Source of the DNA: Neotabrizicola shimadae
GTDB taxonomy: Bacteria > Pseudomonadota > Alphaproteobacteria > Rhodobacterales > Rhodobacteraceae
Length of the DNA: 64,000 bases
Assembly: GCF_019623905.1 (NCBI RefSeq)
Contig: NZ_CP069370.1
Span: 1,612,001 to 1,676,000 of the forward strand
Direction: 5' to 3'
Shown: in pieces, positions 1-11,249 of the stretch
Layout of the letters: every line of letters starts with the position of its first letter
Position numbering within the stretch: position 1 is the first letter of the stretch
Notes under the pieces: model-generated
Seen by the model: the letters and a program-made list of their open reading frames with translations, nothing else
What the model was told of the DNA's origin: nothing
Databases searched by the model: none
Made by a program: the position numbers and the translations under genes

Positions 1-1
1 C

Positions 2-439
2 GCCTTCGAAACCGGCCCCGTCGAACGGGTCGGCGCCATCCTGAATGTCTCCCCGGCCCAGACCCGGGATGAGGTGTTGAAGGGCCTGGCCGAAGCCGAC
101 ACCGATTTCGCCGAACAGGTGCGCCGCGCGCTCTTCACCTTCGGCCATATCCCCGAACGGCTCCTGCCGCGCGATGTGCCCAAGGTTTTGCGCCAGCTTG
201 ACCAGCTCACGACCGTGACCGCGGTTGCCTGGGCGCAGCGCCAGCCCGATCTTGCGCCGGTGGCCGACTTCATCCTCGAAAACATCTCGCAGCGCCTGGC
301 CGAGGCACTGCGCGAGGAAATGGCCGCCCGTGGCCGCGTCAAGGAGCGCGAGGGCGAAGAGGCGACGAATGCCGTCGTCATGGTCATTCGCCAGCTGGAG
401 GGCGCGGGCGAACTCGTCCTGCGCCGGGACGAGGACTAG
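2..439 (+). CDS. fliG: FliG flagellar motor switch protein, C-terminal part (5' end outside window)
   Basis: The reading frame is open from the first full codon at position 2 to a TAG stop at 437-439, leaving 145 residues. The pattern resembles FliG middle and C-terminal domains: an ERVGAILN segment, then DVPKVLRQLD, then the helix FILENISQRLAEALREEM, ending in a charged tail with VIRQLEGAGELVLRR. FliG forms the C-ring of the flagellar motor, where its C-terminal charged helix meets the MotA stator and its middle domain meets FliM. The start and N-terminal domain lie outside the window, so completeness and operon context upstream cannot be judged. No flagellar gene follows it here; the next gene is an unrelated exporter, so this is probably the end of a flagellar cluster or an isolated copy. 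Confidence 0.8.
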   Translation, partial: AFETGPVERVGAILNVSPAQTRDEVLKGLAEADTDFAEQVRRALFTFGHIPERLLPRDVPKVLRQLDQLTTVTAVAWAQRQPDLAPVADFILENISQRLAEALREEMAARGRVKEREGEEATNAVVMVIRQLEGAGELVLRRDED

Positions 440-660
440 GGGCGAAAATCCCCTTCTTCTGTTCTCAAATATCCTCGGGGGGAGGACCCGGCCAAAGCCG
501 GGGCCGGGGGCGGAACGCCCCCCAGGCTCCGCCGCGGCTCTGGCCGCGGCGGAGAGACAGGTCTTGCGCGGCCCGAAGGCCGCGCGCCGCCTGATCATCC
601 GCCGGCGAAGTCCCGGACACGGGGCAAAGCCTGCCTTGCCCTTGCCCCGGCTCGCCCCTA
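439..660. terminator. Hairpin-rich intergenic region after fliG
   Basis: Directly at the fliG stop is a small GGGG-CGAAAAT-CCCC hairpin (439-453) followed by a pyrimidine run, which may terminate fliG. Further on is a perfect 12-bp stem with a TCTG loop (527-554, arms CTCCGCCGCGGC and GCCGCGGCGGAG). A third hairpin has an 8-bp stem and a CGAA loop (566-585). None has a strong T tract. I see no gene in this stretch. Confidence 0.5.
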
Positions 661-675
661 GGGTCGCGCCCCATC

Positions 676-1557
676 ATGACCCGCTTCGCCGCCCTTTCGC
701 CAACCACCCGTGGCATCCTGCTGCTCCTCCTCGCTGTCGTGCTCTTCACCGCGATGGATGCGGCGGCAAAGGGCCTTGTCGCGCGGTATCCGGCGCCGCT
801 TGTGGTCTGGGCACGGTTTGTCGGCCAGCTTGTCATCGTGATGCTCCTCTTGCGCGGCCGCGCCGTGACCTACGCCCGCACCCGCTATCCGGCGATGCAC
901 TTCTTCCGCGCCCTGACGGCCATCGGATCCACCTTCTTCTTCTTTGCCAGCCTCAACCACATCGGCCTGGCCGAGGCGACGGCATTGGGCGACGTGAACC
1001 CCGTGCTCATCACCCTTGGCGCCGCCGTCTTCCTGGGCGAAAGGCTTGGGCCCGCCCGCCTCTTCTGCGTAATGCTGGCGGCGCTTGGCGCGCTGGTCGT
1101 GGTGCGCCCCGGCGCCGAGGTCTTCACCTGGGCGGCACTCCTGCCGCTGGCCTCGGCCGCCTCCTATGCCATCAACGCGCTTCTCACCCGCGCCATCGGC
1201 CCGCGCGAACCCGCCTGGACACCGATGCTCCTCGGCGCGCTGATCGCCACCGCGCTCGCCAGCCTGGCCCTGCCCTGGTACTGGCAGCCGATCGCACTGG
1301 CCGACCTTGGCCTTTTCCTGGTGCTCGGCGCGCTTGGCACCGCGGCCCAGCTCTGCATCATCCGCGCCTTCTCGCAGGCCGAGGCGATGGTGCTGGCCCC
1401 CTTCGGCTATGCCGGCACGGTCTTCGCCACGCTTTGGGGCATCCTGTTCTTCGGCGAATTCCCGGATATCACCACGATCCTCGGCGCCGGTCTGATCGTC
1501 TCGGCCGGCATCCTCCTGTGGCGGTCCGAGGCGCGAACCGTTCCGGCGGCGGCCTGA
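676..1557 (+). CDS. DMT superfamily transporter (EamA type)
   Basis: A 293-residue protein that is almost entirely hydrophobic, with about ten predicted membrane segments arranged as two EamA repeats. The first repeat contains the typical conserved stretch around FFFASLNHIGLAEATALGDVNPVLI, and the second around AQLCIIRAFSQAEAMVLAPF. Proteins of this family export or exchange small metabolites across the inner membrane; the substrate cannot be deduced. The next gene starts one base after its stop, so the two are probably cotranscribed. Confidence 0.85.
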   Translation: MTRFAALSPTTRGILLLLLAVVLFTAMDAAAKGLVARYPAPLVVWARFVGQLVIVMLLLRGRAVTYARTRYPAMHFFRALTAIGSTFFFFASLNHIGLAEATALGDVNPVLITLGAAVFLGERLGPARLFCVMLAALGALVVVRPGAEVFTWAALLPLASAASYAINALLTRAIGPREPAWTPMLLGALIATALASLALPWYWQPIALADLGLFLVLGALGTAAQLCIIRAFSQAEAMVLAPFGYAGTVFATLWGILFFGEFPDITTILGAGLIVSAGILLWRSEARTVPAAA

Positions 1558-1558
1558 C

Positions 1559-2482
1559 ATGGCGCGCCGCAAGCCCCGCGACGAGGATGCGCCGCCCACC
1601 CTTCGGGACCGGCTCGCCTATGGCATCCTCGCCACCCTTCTGGCGGGCCTTCTCCTCCTGCCCTACCGCAGCCGCGTGCGCCTTGGCGGCTGGCTCTCGG
1701 CCCGCGTCGGCTCACCGCTCTTTCGCATCCCCGCCCTGATCCGCCAGAACCTCACCCGCAGCCTGCCGGACCTCTCCGAACACGAGATCGGCCGCCTGGT
1801 GCACGAAGTCTCCGACAACACGGGCCGCACCATGGTGGAACTGGCCTCGGGCCGCGACTTCCTGGCCCAGGCCGCCAAGGCGCGCGTGACAGGCGCGGGC
1901 CTCGACGCCGTCCTGGCCGCCCACGCCGCGGGCCGGCCCGTCATCCTCGTCTCGGGCCATTTCGGCAGCTACGACGTGCCGCGCGCCCATCTCGCCTCGC
2001 GCGGGATCCAGGTCGGCGGCATCTACCAGCCGCCCTTGAACCCCCTGATCCACGACCGCTACCGCCGCCTGATCTCGGTCTTCGGCAGCCCGGTCTTCCC
2101 CCGCGGCCGCCGCGGCACGGGCGGATTGGTCAAGCACCTCAAATCCGGCGGCATGGCAGGGATGCTGGTGGACTGGCACCTGAAACAGGGCGCCGAACTG
2201 CGCTTCTTCGGCCGCCCCGCGCTCACCGCGCTTTCCGCCGCCGAACTCGCGCTGAAATACGATTGCCTCGTGGTCCCGGTCTATGGCCTGCGCCGCGAAG
2301 ACGGCCTCAGCTTCGATCTGGTGGTCGAGGACCCGATCCCCCACACCACCCCCGAAGCCATGACCCAGGCCCTGAACGACAGCCTCGAAGCCATGGTCCG
2401 CCGCCATCCCGGCCAGTGGTTCTGGGGCCAGCGCCGCTGGAAATCCGACGACCAGCGCCTCGCCCGCGAAGCCGCAGGCTAA
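1559..2482 (+). CDS. Lipid A biosynthesis-type (LpxL/HtrB) acyltransferase
   Basis: The 307-residue protein matches the lysophospholipid acyltransferase family that adds secondary acyl chains to lipid A, and related lipid acyltransferases. It has a basic N terminus, a hydrophobic segment near residues 20-40 (LAYGILATLLAGLLLL), and the catalytic HX4D motif as HFGSYD at about residue 139. A later segment, KQGAELRFFGRPA, fits the substrate-binding region, and the C-terminal PGQWFWGQRRWK is typical of the family. The enzyme would act at the cytoplasmic face of the inner membrane. It is one base from the DMT gene upstream. Its TAA stop overlaps the stop of the convergent DUF1223 gene, so there is no intergenic terminator. 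Confidence 0.83.
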   Translation: MARRKPRDEDAPPTLRDRLAYGILATLLAGLLLLPYRSRVRLGGWLSARVGSPLFRIPALIRQNLTRSLPDLSEHEIGRLVHEVSDNTGRTMVELASGRDFLAQAAKARVTGAGLDAVLAAHAAGRPVILVSGHFGSYDVPRAHLASRGIQVGGIYQPPLNPLIHDRYRRLISVFGSPVFPRGRRGTGGLVKHLKSGGMAGMLVDWHLKQGAELRFFGRPALTALSAAELALKYDCLVVPVYGLRREDGLSFDLVVEDPIPHTTPEAMTQALNDSLEAMVRRHPGQWFWGQRRWKSDDQRLAREAAG

Positions 2483-3174
2483 TCCGCCCGCGCCGCCGCC
2501 AGCACCCCCGCCGGCCCCGCCGCCTGCACGATCACCGCCGCCCGCTCGGGCCCCGCCACCTCGGCCTCGACCTCATAGGGGGCGGCACCGTCCCACTCTC
2601 CCAGCACCGTCCAGCTTGTCACGATGTTGCGATAGGTCACCGTCTTGCCGGCATTCTCGCCCCGCTCGATGGTCACCGTCTTCTCGGGCAGATAGCGCAC
2701 CAGCTGCACCCGCGCCGGCCCCGCCAGCGGCGCCGCCGCTTCGGCCCGCACCACCAGCCGGTTGCCCGTCCGCGTCGCCGCCAGCGTCACCGGCTGCGCA
2801 ACGGCGTTGTGCTTCTGCACCAGCCCCTCCACCACGGCGGGCTGGCTGCCCTCCACCCGGTCCAGCCCCCCCACCACGATCTGCGGCGTATAGATCATCC
2901 GGCTGCCCACCGCACGGGCATAGGCCTTCTGCCGCTCAGTGAACTGGGGCTTGGCAAAAGCATCGGCCCAACCGATGTAATCCCAGTAATCCACATGCAG
3001 CGACAGCGCGATCACGCCCGGATCCTCGACCAGCCGCTCCATGAAGGCATCCGCCGGCGGACAGGAGGAACACCCCTGCGAGGTGAACAGCTCCACCACA
3101 ACGGGCGACTGTGCCTGGGCCGCTAGCGCAAGCCCGATCCACAGCCCACAGGCTGCGCCGATCACATCCTTCAT
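2479..3174 (-). CDS. DUF1223 secreted thioredoxin-fold protein
   Basis: About 231 residues with an N-terminal signal peptide ([22 protein letters not shown]), which is why I prefer the start at 3174 over an ATG 21 bases upstream. Just after the signal is [18 protein letters not shown], the hallmark of DUF1223, with a CxxC-like CSSC resembling a thioredoxin active site. [15 protein letters not shown] and YTPQIVVGG are also family signatures. The function is not established; a periplasmic redox or thiol role is a guess from the fold. It is convergent with, and overlaps by four bases, the acyltransferase gene. Confidence 0.85.
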   Translation of the reverse strand: MKDVIGAACGLWIGLALAAQAQSPVVVELFTSQGCSSCPPADAFMERLVEDPGVIALSLHVDYWDYIGWADAFAKPQFTERQKAYARAVGSRMIYTPQIVVGGLDRVEGSQPAVVEGLVQKHNAVAQPVTLAATRTGNRLVVRAEAAAPLAGPARVQLVRYLPEKTVTIERGENAGKTVTYRNIVTSWTVLGEWDGAAPYEVEAEVAGPERAAVIVQAAGPAGVLAAARAD

Positions 3175-3315
3175 CTGGTCAGTCCCGTTCCCCAAGGCTG
3201 CCTCGTTCTACCAACGCCCGAAGCCCGCCCGCCAATCAAGGTTTTGCGAGCCTCGCCCCCCGTGTCCCCGCGACAACGCGGCGCGCACTTGCACGAATGC
3301 CGCACTGGCGTTTCG

Positions 3316-3335
3316 GCATACAATTGCATACATTG
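3316..3335. promoter_or_regulatory. Direct repeat upstream of acnA
   Basis: Two near-identical units, GCATACAATTG and GCATACATTG, lie back to back about 100 bases upstream of acnA, in the intergenic region shared with the divergent DUF1223 gene. The stretch is markedly AT-richer than its surroundings. It could be an operator (GntR-family sites often contain TGTATnC-like halves) or part of the acnA promoter. This is inferred from position and repetition only. Confidence 0.35.
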
Positions 3336-3434
3336 GCGCCAGAGCTTGCCGATTCCCCATTCGCACACCATGCTGCACTGCGGAAAATCCGGCACGCCAA
3401 ACCGTCGCCGCAAGCCACGCCAGAGGAGCCCCGC

Positions 3435-6188
<2,754 letters not shown>

Positions 6189-6200
6189 TCCCTGCGCCCC

Positions 6201-6226
6201 AGGCCCCGGCAATCCTGCCGGGGCCT
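6201..6226 (+). terminator. Terminator hairpin of acnA
   Basis: A perfect 10-bp GC-rich stem (AGGCCCCGGC / GCCGGGGCCT) with a 6-base loop begins 12 bases after the acnA stop. The T tract after it is short (TTCGC), so termination efficiency is uncertain. Confidence 0.6.
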
Positions 6227-6234
6227 TCGCACCC

Positions 6235-6249
6235 TTGACGTCACGTCAA
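6235..6249. promoter_or_regulatory. 15-bp palindrome TTGACGTCACGTCAA
   Basis: Seven-base arms, TTGACGT and ACGTCAA, flank a single central C. It lies 12 bases before the FnrL-type box and upstream of the small gene at 6412. It looks like an operator for a dimeric regulator, but the spacing (TTGAC-N5-GTCAA) is one base too long for an FNR box. Confidence 0.4.
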
Positions 6250-6260
6250 CTCCCGCCTCC

Positions 6261-6274
6261 TTGACGCAGATCAA
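6261..6274. promoter_or_regulatory. FnrL-type box upstream of the 6412 gene
   Basis: TTGAC-GCAG-ATCAA fits the TTGAC/T-N4-ATCAA recognition pattern of FNR/FnrL, the oxygen-sensing Fe-S regulators of Rhodobacterales. It lies 137 bases before the ATG of the small gene at 6412, which has its own intergenic region, so it is predicted to be controlled by low oxygen. Confidence 0.6.
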
Positions 6275-6411
6275 GGCGCCGCGACCCGCTCGGCGCAGTC
6301 TGGTGCTGCGTTCCGCATAGGCGGCGCCCCGTCCGCCCTTCGGATCGTTCCAGTCCCGCCACCCGCCGCGACGGCGGCGCCGGTGCGGCGGACATCGCAA
6401 AGGAGGCGCAT

Positions 6412-6681
6412 ATGACAGCCAAAATCCCTGTCCCCCATGACAGCATCGCCCGTTCGCTCGAGGCCTTCCGGCAACAGGAAGGCGCAGATCATGTTCAGGA
6501 CGTGCCGCATGACGACGGCCCCTTCCACGTCGGCGATGACGTGGCAACCACCTGCGGCCATGTCGCCGGCGTCATCGTGGCGCTCCACGGCAACGAGGCG
6601 CTGATCTCCTGGTCCTATCGCGGCAAATCGACCGAAACGCTGGACCATCTGGTCCACATTCCGCACGAACCGGCCGAATAG
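6412..6681 (+). CDS. Small conserved-looking hypothetical protein (89 aa)
   Basis: I do not recognise a named family. The ATG is preceded by a strong ribosome-binding site (AAGGAGG, 6-7 bases away). The product is soluble and acidic, with no signal peptide or membrane segment. The second half (FHVGDDVATTCGHVAGVIVAL...EALISWSYRGKSTETLDHLVHI) reads like a small beta-barrel or SH3-like fold, but that is only an impression. The gene stands alone, between an FnrL-type box with a palindrome upstream and a long hairpin terminator downstream. This suggests an independently regulated, possibly oxygen-responsive gene. Confidence 0.7.
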   Translation: MTAKIPVPHDSIARSLEAFRQQEGADHVQDVPHDDGPFHVGDDVATTCGHVAGVIVALHGNEALISWSYRGKSTETLDHLVHIPHEPAE

Positions 6682-6690
6682 GCCAGGCGC

Positions 6691-6725
6691 GGTTGCGAAG
6701 CCTGCGCCCAGGCTTCTCCGCAACC
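6691..6725 (+). terminator. Hairpin terminator after the 6412 gene
   Basis: An interrupted stem of 7 + 7 bp (GGTTGCG-AAGCCTG / CAGGCTT-CTC-CGCAACC, with a 3-base bulge and a CGCC loop) starts nine bases after the stop codon. It is followed by TTGG rather than a proper T run. Confidence 0.5.
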
Positions 6726-6735
6726 TTGGCAAAGC

Positions 6736-6809
6736 GTTAAGTCCAAGTTAAAGTGGTCACGCAAGTTATTGATATCGTTCGATCCGATGAAGCGTCCGAG
6801 CTCGGACGC
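6736..6809 (-). repeat. 74-nt intergenic repeat, copy 1 (palindrome + TTAA-N7-TTAA box)
   Basis: Read on the minus strand, the unit begins with the perfect palindrome GCGTCCGAGCTCGGACGC (6809-6792; perfect over 20 bases at 6791-6810). It has TCAAT at offset 37 and TTGC at offset 45, and ends with TTAACTTGGACTTAAC at offset 58. It sits between two convergent genes, and the palindrome overlaps the stop codon (6809-6811) of the DUF4105 gene. Confidence 0.85.
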
Positions 6810-7807
6810 TATTGCCCGTCCCAGGGCTTTCGGATCGCCGCCGAGTATTCCACCCCAGTGGCCGGCAAGGGCCCGAACACCGGCAGCCGCGCCCTCTCCT
6901 GGATCTCGGCCGGCGTCAGACCCGGCGCCAGCACCCCCCGGTCATGCAGGTACTCCCACAGCTTGCCCGACAGGATGATCCGCCAGTCCAGCGGAATCCG
7001 GTCCCCCAGATGCCGCACGATCCGGAACGGCACCGTGGTACAGTTCTCGGTCAGGGTATTGTACCACTGAGGCTGCTCGGCCAGCCCGTTGCCAAAATCC
7101 ACGAACCCCCGGAACAACGCCTCCTTCTGCGCCGGCTCCAGCGTCAGAGGATAAAGCGACACCGTCTCCCGCCGCACGTCGGTCCTCACGTGGATCACGT
7201 CCCTCTCGTCGGCCGCGATCAGGATCAGCGGAAACTCCCGAACAAAGCCGCCAAGCGTGGAATAGACCTGCCCCTCCCGGCGCCGGATCTCGCTGGAGAA
7301 AGCCACGTGCTGCCCGTCCTCGAACCCGAAGGACAGCATGGTATGGGCGATCAGCGGATTGCCCCAGACCGACGTGAACACATCCACCGACACGACCTTC
7401 CGCGGATCGACCGTCCGCGCCTCCCAACGCGGAACGAAGTCCTCCTCCGAGGTCCAGCTGAAGTTCCGCACATTCTCCAGCGTGATGGTCCCATCGGCAT
7501 TCTCGGTCGCCGTCACCCCATGCGCCAGCTCCGGCGCCCAGTCCGCTTCATGGGGAACCGGCACGAAGGCCCACCACAACTGCCCGAGCAGGATGCCCGC
7601 AATCGACAGGGCCACCAGCCGCTGCCAACGCAGCCCCGCGACAAAGGCCAGCGCGGCAAAGCCCGCCGCCCCGATCGTCAGCTGCGCCACACGCAGCGTC
7701 CAGCCGTCGAGATGAACCCCCACCGCAAGCCAGAACCAGAACAGAGTGACCCCGGCCGCAAGCGCGCCGACCAGCACCATGAAAAGCCGGAAGGTGGCCG
7801 CGATCAT
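6809..7807 (-). CDS. DUF4105 (Lnb-like periplasmic domain) membrane protein
   Basis: A 332-residue protein with about three N-terminal membrane helices (within residues 5-90) followed by a soluble region that should face the periplasm. The segment [20 protein letters not shown] is the DUF4105 signature, with its conserved Asn-Cys-Thr-Thr, and [23 protein letters not shown] is another family block. The biochemical role is not established. Its start codon overlaps the stop of uvrA (ATGA), so it is translationally coupled to uvrA and should share its LexA-controlled promoter. The stop codon overlaps repeat copy 1. Confidence 0.8.
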   Translation of the reverse strand: MIAATFRLFMVLVGALAAGVTLFWFWLAVGVHLDGWTLRVAQLTIGAAGFAALAFVAGLRWQRLVALSIAGILLGQLWWAFVPVPHEADWAPELAHGVTATENADGTITLENVRNFSWTSEEDFVPRWEARTVDPRKVVSVDVFTSVWGNPLIAHTMLSFGFEDGQHVAFSSEIRRREGQVYSTLGGFVREFPLILIAADERDVIHVRTDVRRETVSLYPLTLEPAQKEALFRGFVDFGNGLAEQPQWYNTLTENCTTVPFRIVRHLGDRIPLDWRIILSGKLWEYLHDRGVLAPGLTPAEIQERARLPVFGPLPATGVEYSAAIRKPWDGQ

Positions 7808-10662
7808 TCCGCCGCCACCCGCCGTGGCTTCAGCATGTCCTTCAGGTAACGTCCGGTATGGCTGCGCTCATTCGTCGCCACTTCCTCGGGCGTCCCGGTG
7901 GCCACGATCTCGCCCCCGCCATCGCCGCCTTCGGGTCCAATGTCGATGATCCAGTCCGCAGTCTTGATGACATCAAGGTTGTGCTCGATCACCACCACCG
8001 TATTGCCCTGCTCCACCAGTTCGTGCAGCACCTCCAGAAGCTTGCGCACGTCCTCGAAATGCAGGCCGGTGGTCGGCTCGTCCAGGATGTACAGTGTCCG
8101 CCCCGTCGCACGGCGCGACAACTCCTTCGAAAGCTTCACCCGCTGCGCCTCGCCGCCCGAAAGCGTGGTGGCCTGCTGGCCGACCTTGATGTAACCAAGA
8201 CCCACTTGACACAGCGCATCCATCTTCTCGCGGATCGCGGGCACGGCGGCGAAGAAGTCCTGCGCATCTTCACAAGTCATCTCAAGAACATCCGCTATGC
8301 TCTTGCCTTTGAACCTGATTTCGAGAGTCTCGCGATTGTAGCGGTGGCCCTTGCAGGTTTCGCAGGTCACATAGACATCCGGCAGGAAGTGCATTTCGAT
8401 CTTGATGACGCCGTCACCCTGGCACGCCTCGCAGCGACCGCCCTTCACGTTGAAGCTGAAGCGACCCGGCTGATAGCCGCGCGCCTTGGCTTCGGGCAGA
8501 CCGGCGAACCAGTCGCGGATCGGCGTGAAGGCCCCGGTGTAAGTGGCCGGATTTGAACGTGGAGTCCGCCCGATGGGCCTTTGGTCGATGTCGATGACCT
8601 TGTCGAGATGCTCGAACCCCTTGATCGTTTCGCAGGGCGCCGGCGTCTCATGAGCGCCATTGAGCCGCATCGCGGCAGTCTTGAACAGTGTCTCGATGGT
8701 CAGCGTGGACTTGCCACCGCCGGAGACGCCCGTGACGCAGACGAACTTGCCCAAAGGGAAATCCGCTGTCACATTCTTCAGGTTGTTCCCTGAAGCCTTT
8801 ACCACCGTGAGCTTTTTCCCGCTTCCCTTACGCCGTTCTCGCGGAACGACGATCTGGCGGGTGCCCGAAAGATACTGGCCGGTCAGGCTGGCCGGGTCGG
8901 CGGCGATTTCTGCAGGCGTGCCCTTGGCCACGACCTGTCCGCCATGCACACCGGCGCCGGGGCCCATGTCGAAGACGTAGTCCGCCTCACGGATGGCATC
9001 TTCGTCATGTTCCACCACCAGAACCGAATTGCCCTGGTCGCGCAGGTTCTTCAACGTGGTCAGAAGCCGGTCATTGTCGCGCTGGTGAAGGCCGATCGAG
9101 GGTTCGTCCAACACGTACAAAACTCCGGTCAAGCCCGATCCGATCTGGCTGGCCAAGCGGATTCTCTGGCTTTCGCCACCTGAAAGCGTGCCGGCGGCGC
9201 GCGCCATTGTCAGGTAGTCGAGGCCAACATTCACAAGGAATCCAAGGCGCTCGCCGATCTCCTTCAGGATGGCGCGCGCGATTTCGTTCTTCTGGTTGGT
9301 CAGGCTTTCGGGCACCGTACCGACCCAGGCATAAGCCTCCTTGATGGACATCTGGACCACTTGGCCGATGTGCAGCCCGGCGATCTTGACCGCCAGCGCT
9401 TCGGGCTTCAGGCGGTAGCCATGGCAGGTGCCGCAGGCGCGGTTGTTCTGATACCGCTCCATCTCCTCGCGCGACCATGCACTATCGGTCTCGCGGTAGC
9501 GGCGTTCCATGTTGGGAATGACGCCTTCGAAAACGCGGCTGACCTGGTAGATCCGACCACCCTCGTCATAACGGAACTCGATCTCCTGCCCCTTGGAGCC
9601 ATAGAGGAAGAGGTGCTGCACCTCTTCGGGCAGGTCCTTCCACTTCTTCTTCTTGTCGAAGCCATAGTGCTTGGCCAGCGCCTCGACCGTCTGGGTGAAG
9701 TAGGGGCTTTTCGACTTCGACCACGGCGCGATGGCGCCTTGCAACAGGGTCAGGTTCTGGTCGGGGACGACCAGCCGTTCATCGAAGAACAACTCTACCC
9801 CAAGGCCGTCGCAGGCAGGGCAAGCGCCGAAAGGAGCGTTGAACGAGAACAGGCGCGGCTCGATCTCGGGGATGGTGAAGCCGGACACCGGGCAGGCGAA
9901 GTTCTCGGAATAGGTGATGCGCTCGCCTTCCCCCTCCGAAGGCGCGGTTTCGATGATCGCGATGCCGTCAGCCAGGTTCAGCGCCGTGCGGAAACTGTCG
10001 GCCAGCCGCGTTTCCAGCCCCTCTCGGACGACGATGCGGTCGACCACCACGTCGATGTTGTGGCGGAACTTCTTGTCCAGAATGGGCGGGTCGTCCAGAT
10101 CATGGAAGGCGCCGTTCACCTTGACGCGCTGGAAGCCCTGCTTGCGCAGTTCCAGGAATTCCTTCTTGTACTCGCCCTTGCGGTCGCGGACGATGGGCGC
10201 CAGCAGATAGGCGCGCGTGCCTTCCGCCATCCGCATCACCGCATCCACCATGTCTTGCACCTGCATCGCCTCGATCGGCAGGCCCGTAGCCGGGGAATAG
10301 GGCGTGCCGACGCGGGCGAACAGCAGGCGCAGATAGTCATAAATCTCGGTTACCGTGCCGACGGTCGAGCGCGGGTTCTTCGAGGTGGTCTTCTGTTCGA
10401 TGGAAATGGCCGGGCTTAGGCCGCTGATATGGTCCACATCCGGCTTGCCCATCATGTCCAGGAACTGGCGGGCATAGGCGGAAAGCGATTCGACATACCG
10501 GCGCTGGCCTTCCGCATAGATCGTATCGAAAGCCAACGAGGACTTGCCCGATCCCGAGAGGCCGGTGATCACCACGAACTGGTCGCGCGGGATGTCGAGG
10601 TCCACGCCTTTCAGATTGTGTTCGCGCGCGCCGCGCACCTCGATGAACTTCTGTTCGGCCAT
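7804..10662 (-). CDS. uvrA: Excinuclease ABC subunit A
   Basis: A 952-residue UvrA, the damage-recognition ATPase of nucleotide excision repair that loads UvrB. It has two ABC ATPase modules. The first has Walker [10 protein letters not shown] and signature [12 protein letters not shown]; the second has GVSGGGKST and [12 protein letters not shown]. Zinc-binding CxxC pairs are present ([25 protein letters not shown]). I chose the start at [21 protein letters not shown], which matches known UvrA N termini; the frame extends 27 codons upstream without similarity. A LexA box lies 65 bases upstream. The downstream DUF4105 gene overlaps by four bases. Confidence 0.97.
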   Translation of the reverse strand: MAEQKFIEVRGAREHNLKGVDLDIPRDQFVVITGLSGSGKSSLAFDTIYAEGQRRYVESLSAYARQFLDMMGKPDVDHISGLSPAISIEQKTTSKNPRSTVGTVTEIYDYLRLLFARVGTPYSPATGLPIEAMQVQDMVDAVMRMAEGTRAYLLAPIVRDRKGEYKKEFLELRKQGFQRVKVNGAFHDLDDPPILDKKFRHNIDVVVDRIVVREGLETRLADSFRTALNLADGIAIIETAPSEGEGERITYSENFACPVSGFTIPEIEPRLFSFNAPFGACPACDGLGVELFFDERLVVPDQNLTLLQGAIAPWSKSKSPYFTQTVEALAKHYGFDKKKKWKDLPEEVQHLFLYGSKGQEIEFRYDEGGRIYQVSRVFEGVIPNMERRYRETDSAWSREEMERYQNNRACGTCHGYRLKPEALAVKIAGLHIGQVVQMSIKEAYAWVGTVPESLTNQKNEIARAILKEIGERLGFLVNVGLDYLTMARAAGTLSGGESQRIRLASQIGSGLTGVLYVLDEPSIGLHQRDNDRLLTTLKNLRDQGNSVLVVEHDEDAIREADYVFDMGPGAGVHGGQVVAKGTPAEIAADPASLTGQYLSGTRQIVVPRERRKGSGKKLTVVKASGNNLKNVTADFPLGKFVCVTGVSGGGKSTLTIETLFKTAAMRLNGAHETPAPCETIKGFEHLDKVIDIDQRPIGRTPRSNPATYTGAFTPIRDWFAGLPEAKARGYQPGRFSFNVKGGRCEACQGDGVIKIEMHFLPDVYVTCETCKGHRYNRETLEIRFKGKSIADVLEMTCEDAQDFFAAVPAIREKMDALCQVGLGYIKVGQQATTLSGGEAQRVKLSKELSRRATGRTLYILDEPTTGLHFEDVRKLLEVLHELVEQGNTVVVIEHNLDVIKTADWIIDIGPEGGDGGGEIVATGTPEEVATNERSHTGRYLKDMLKPRRVAAE

Positions 10663-10726
10663 GTTGCGCCCCCGGTCAGCGCACAAGAGATAGGTCATCC
10701 GTGGCGAGTCTCCAACCGAAAATAGT

Positions 10727-10741
10727 GAACAAGGGGTGAAC
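10727..10741 (-). promoter_or_regulatory. LexA (SOS) box of uvrA
   Basis: On the minus strand the sequence is GTTC-ACCCCTT-GTTC, an exact match to GTTC-N7-GTTC, the LexA operator of Alphaproteobacteria. It lies 65 bases upstream of the uvrA start codon, in the region shared with the divergent rhodanese gene. Confidence 0.85.
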
Positions 10742-10886
10742 ATTGTCCGATGTCGCCCGCCGATACGTCGGTGACTGTGCCGGTCGCCCGGATTCCGGGG
10801 CGGTCAATGCGGGGCGAGCACTCTTTACATATTCTGCTTTTCGCATATATTGCCGGCACAACCCAGCTTGTCCGAGGAACCCTTCG

Positions 10887-11249
10887 ATGTTCAACTTTCT
10901 CCGCCCCTCTGCCCCGGCTGCCCGCCTGACCGTCAAGGATGCCGCAGACCGTCTGTCGCGGGGAGATCTTGTCATTGTGGATGTCCGAGAGACCGGCGAG
11001 GTTCGCGCCTCGGGCATGGCGAAGGGTGCGATCAACATCCCCGTGGCGCTTCTGTCGATGCGGGCCGACCCGAGGCATCCGGACCACGACAAGCGACTCG
11101 ACCCGTCGAAGGCCGTGGCGCTTTACTGCGCTTCGGGCGCAAGGTCGGGCATGGCCGCGCAGCTGCTGCAGCGCCTTGGCTATGGCGAGGTCTACAACCT
11201 TGGCGGCCTGGGGGATTGGGTGAAGGGCGGCGGGGCAGTCAGCCGCTGA
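10887..11249 (+). CDS. Rhodanese-like single-domain protein
   Basis: 120 residues forming one rhodanese domain. The active-site loop is CASGARS with Cys81, fitting the CxxGxR pattern of sulfurtransferases, and VIVDVRETGEVRASG is the conserved entry strand. The ATG at 10887 follows GAGGAAC with six bases of spacing; the longer open frame from 10743 is not supported. It would transfer sulfane sulfur to an unknown acceptor in the cytoplasm. Its 3' end overlaps the convergent MFS gene by 11 bases. Upstream (about 10827-10855) is an AT-rich stretch that probably holds the promoter. Confidence 0.85.
   Translation: MFNFLRPSAPAARLTVKDAADRLSRGDLVIVDVRETGEVRASGMAKGAINIPVALLSMRADPRHPDHDKRLDPSKAVALYCASGARSGMAAQLLQRLGYGEVYNLGGLGDWVKGGGAVSR

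Noticed and set aside
7804-10743. Upstream start for uvrA at 10743
   Set aside because: The 27 extra codons overlap the LexA box and have no similarity to Uvr[10 protein letters not shown] at 10662 is the family start.
10827-10855. AT-rich ATATTC...GCATATAT upstream of the rhodanese as a sulfide-sensor (SqrR/BigR) operator
   Set aside because: The right half (GCAT) does not match the ATTC-N8-GAAT pattern; only a promoter-like AT content can be claimed.
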